Below, one piece after another: positions 63,119-64,000 of a DNA stretch of 64,000 bases (position 1 is the stretch's first letter; every line of letters begins with the position of its first letter). The notes below the pieces were generated by a model that searched no databases, was not told where the DNA came from, and was given only the letters and a program-made list of their open reading frames with translations. The DNA is taken from positions 248,001 to 312,000 of the forward strand of contig NZ_CANMIO010000002.1 in the NCBI RefSeq assembly GCF_947497935.1, in the 5' to 3' direction. Source of the DNA: an uncultured Shewanella sp. GTDB taxonomy: Bacteria; Pseudomonadota; Gammaproteobacteria; Enterobacterales; Shewanellaceae. The translations under genes were made by a program, and so were the position numbers.

Positions 63119-63697
63119 AGTGGTTTCAATGGCCTGCGGCCAGCGTATGTGCAGATACTTCTTAGGCACGCTGCAGCTCTTTAATAAGAGAAAGGGTCCC
63201 TGTGAGCTCTACGGTTTCATCCCTGAAACCGAAGGCTTCAGCCGTGTCTACACGGGGTTAGAAAAGCATAATCATTTCACCTGTTGAGTTCTCAATAAAA
63301 AACGACAGACTAATGTTCCAAGTGAACTTACAGAAAACACCAGTTTCCCCATCGGAGTTGCCGAGGTCATTGAAGAACTCTTGTAAACATTAGGCGCGTG
63401 AGCGAGGCATGGATGCCGAGATAGCCTTAGGTGAGCCATGGTCTTTCTCGTGCATCCATGCACTTCAAGACATTCAGGCTTCCTTCCTATCAGAGGCGAA
63501 TATGAGGCGATAGCGATTTTCGAAAATGACTGAGGATCAACAACTTCGTCTGGGGCGCTGAGGGTTTCTTCTTTTGAAATCAAGAGCGGGGACAAGCGCT
63601 TTCCCCCTTGGCTCGACTCTTAACAACAGAAAGGGGCGAAGCGCCACGACTTTAGTTGTTAGACATTGTCTAACTTAAAGCCCAAGCGCAGCTTGAA
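63119..63697 (+). repeat. Family-B hairpin mosaic repeat, copy B3
   Basis: GGCC-tgc-GGCC start, GGTTTC-ATCCCT-GAAACC as in B1, then GGCAT-gg-ATGCC where B1 has GTCAT-gg-ATGAC. Tail motif ATGAGGCGATAGCGATTTTC as in B1. In place of GTGAGC-tggaa-GCTCAC stands GGCG-aag-CGCC. The last hairpins are GTTAGAC-att-GTCTAAC and CAAGC-gca-GCTTG. A 107-codon frame on the other strand is a by-product. Confidence 0.85.
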
Positions 63698-63704
63698 AAC
63701 ACAA

Positions 63705-63731
63705 TAAAAAAGGGCGCTATAAGCGCCCTTT
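63705..63731 (-). terminator. Intrinsic terminator of the gene at the right edge
   Basis: On the minus strand AAAGGGCGCTTATAGCGCCCTTTTTT, about 60 bp past the stop at 63794. Confidence 0.85.
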
Positions 63732-63793
63732 ATGGTATCAATAGAAATGACTAATAAATCTTAATTGAGATAGTAGTCACTAAAGCATCGACA

Positions 63794-64000
63794 CTACGGA
63801 GTGATAATGACTGTCACTCTAGCAACAACAGTTTCAACACCGCTAGGCGTGGTTACCTTTACAACCAACTCCCCAGTAGCAGCCTCGGTTCCACCTTTCA
63901 CCGCGACACCATAGTTTTGACCACCTTCAGCGTTAGTGTTAGGCCAACTAAAACTACTTTGCCCCAATACTTCACCAACCGTAGAGGTGAAGCTGACTTC
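63794..64000 (-). CDS. C-terminus of a probable secreted/surface protein (5' end outside window)
   Basis: The last 68 codons of a gene entering from the right: EVSFTSTVGEVLGQSSFSWP near the edge and ELVVKVTTPSGVETVVARVT then VIITP before the TAG at 63794. Alternating strand residues and Thr/Val/Gly richness suggest an Ig-like or cadherin-like beta domain of an exported protein. Too little is visible for a firm family. Confidence 0.6.
   Translation of the reverse strand, partial: EVSFTSTVGEVLGQSSFSWPNTNAEGGQNYGVAVKGGTEAATGELVVKVTTPSGVETVVARVTVIITP

Noticed and set aside
63272..63595. 107-codon minus-strand frame
   Set aside because: It lies within family-B repeat B3; the matching sequence in B1 and B2 does not keep the frame.

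Overview
This window looks like a chromosomal segment of a marine gammaproteobacterium, most likely Shewanella. This is inference from gene content (PrlC, RlmJ, MenF, AbgT and BCCT carriers, RyhB core RNA, a MobB-MoeA fusion beside tupABC) and moderate GC. There are no rRNA or tRNA genes, phage, transposase or CRISPR array. Almost all space outside genes is promoter, terminator or one of two families of hairpin-rich repeats.

Layout. 1-8 kb: the end of a ToxR/CadC-type regulator, rlmJ, a small lipoprotein bracketed by two family-A repeats, a divergent LysR/MATE pair, and a lytic transglycosylase/DUF3137/LemA operon. 8-16 kb: two tandem candidate small RNAs with near-identical terminators, an AbgT carrier, yfcE between two more family-A repeats, and an RND pump operon. 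16-29 kb: housekeeping and envelope genes (Tag-family glycosylase, GST, thioesterase, prlC, an outer-membrane barrel, gor, a BCCT carrier, an old-yellow-enzyme reductase). 29.4-30.2 kb: the first family-B repeat. 30-37 kb: a divergent catabolic cluster (M24 and M20 hydrolases, Asp/Glu racemase-like protein, EamA carrier | YheO/DauR-type regulator, RidA, diaminopropionate ammonia-lyase) sharing one control region. 37-41 kb: a doubled family-A repeat, a YeiH carrier, a 51-residue membrane protein, a DJ-1/PfpI protein and an HD-GYP protein. 41.6-47.6 kb: a six-gene operon with a TonB receptor, a complete ECF transporter, a TiaS-like protein and a Cys-rich small protein. 48-51.4 kb: menF, a preQ1-I riboswitch controlling yhhQ, a GNAT enzyme and two tandem RyhB RNAs, each with its own Fur-type promoter. 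51.4-61.2 kb: a sigma-54 two-component system divergent from tupABC-mobA-mobB/moeA-moaA, with a clear sigma-54 promoter before tupA. 61.2-64 kb: a DUF2971 gene broken by a single stop codon, two more family-B repeats around a small gene, and the C-terminus of a secreted protein.

Most interesting: (1) the repeat families are mosaics of tiny hairpins whose stems change in a compensated way between copies while loops or flanks stay constant, including a hairpin type with invariant tandem G.A mismatches; (2) tandem RyhB genes; (3) a probable sigma-54 circuit for tungstate uptake and molybdenum-cofactor synthesis; (4) the ECF/TonB/TiaS-like operon of unknown substrate, whose receptor carries a Gly-rich repeat of about 88 residues; (5) the tandem small-RNA candidates upstream of abgT.
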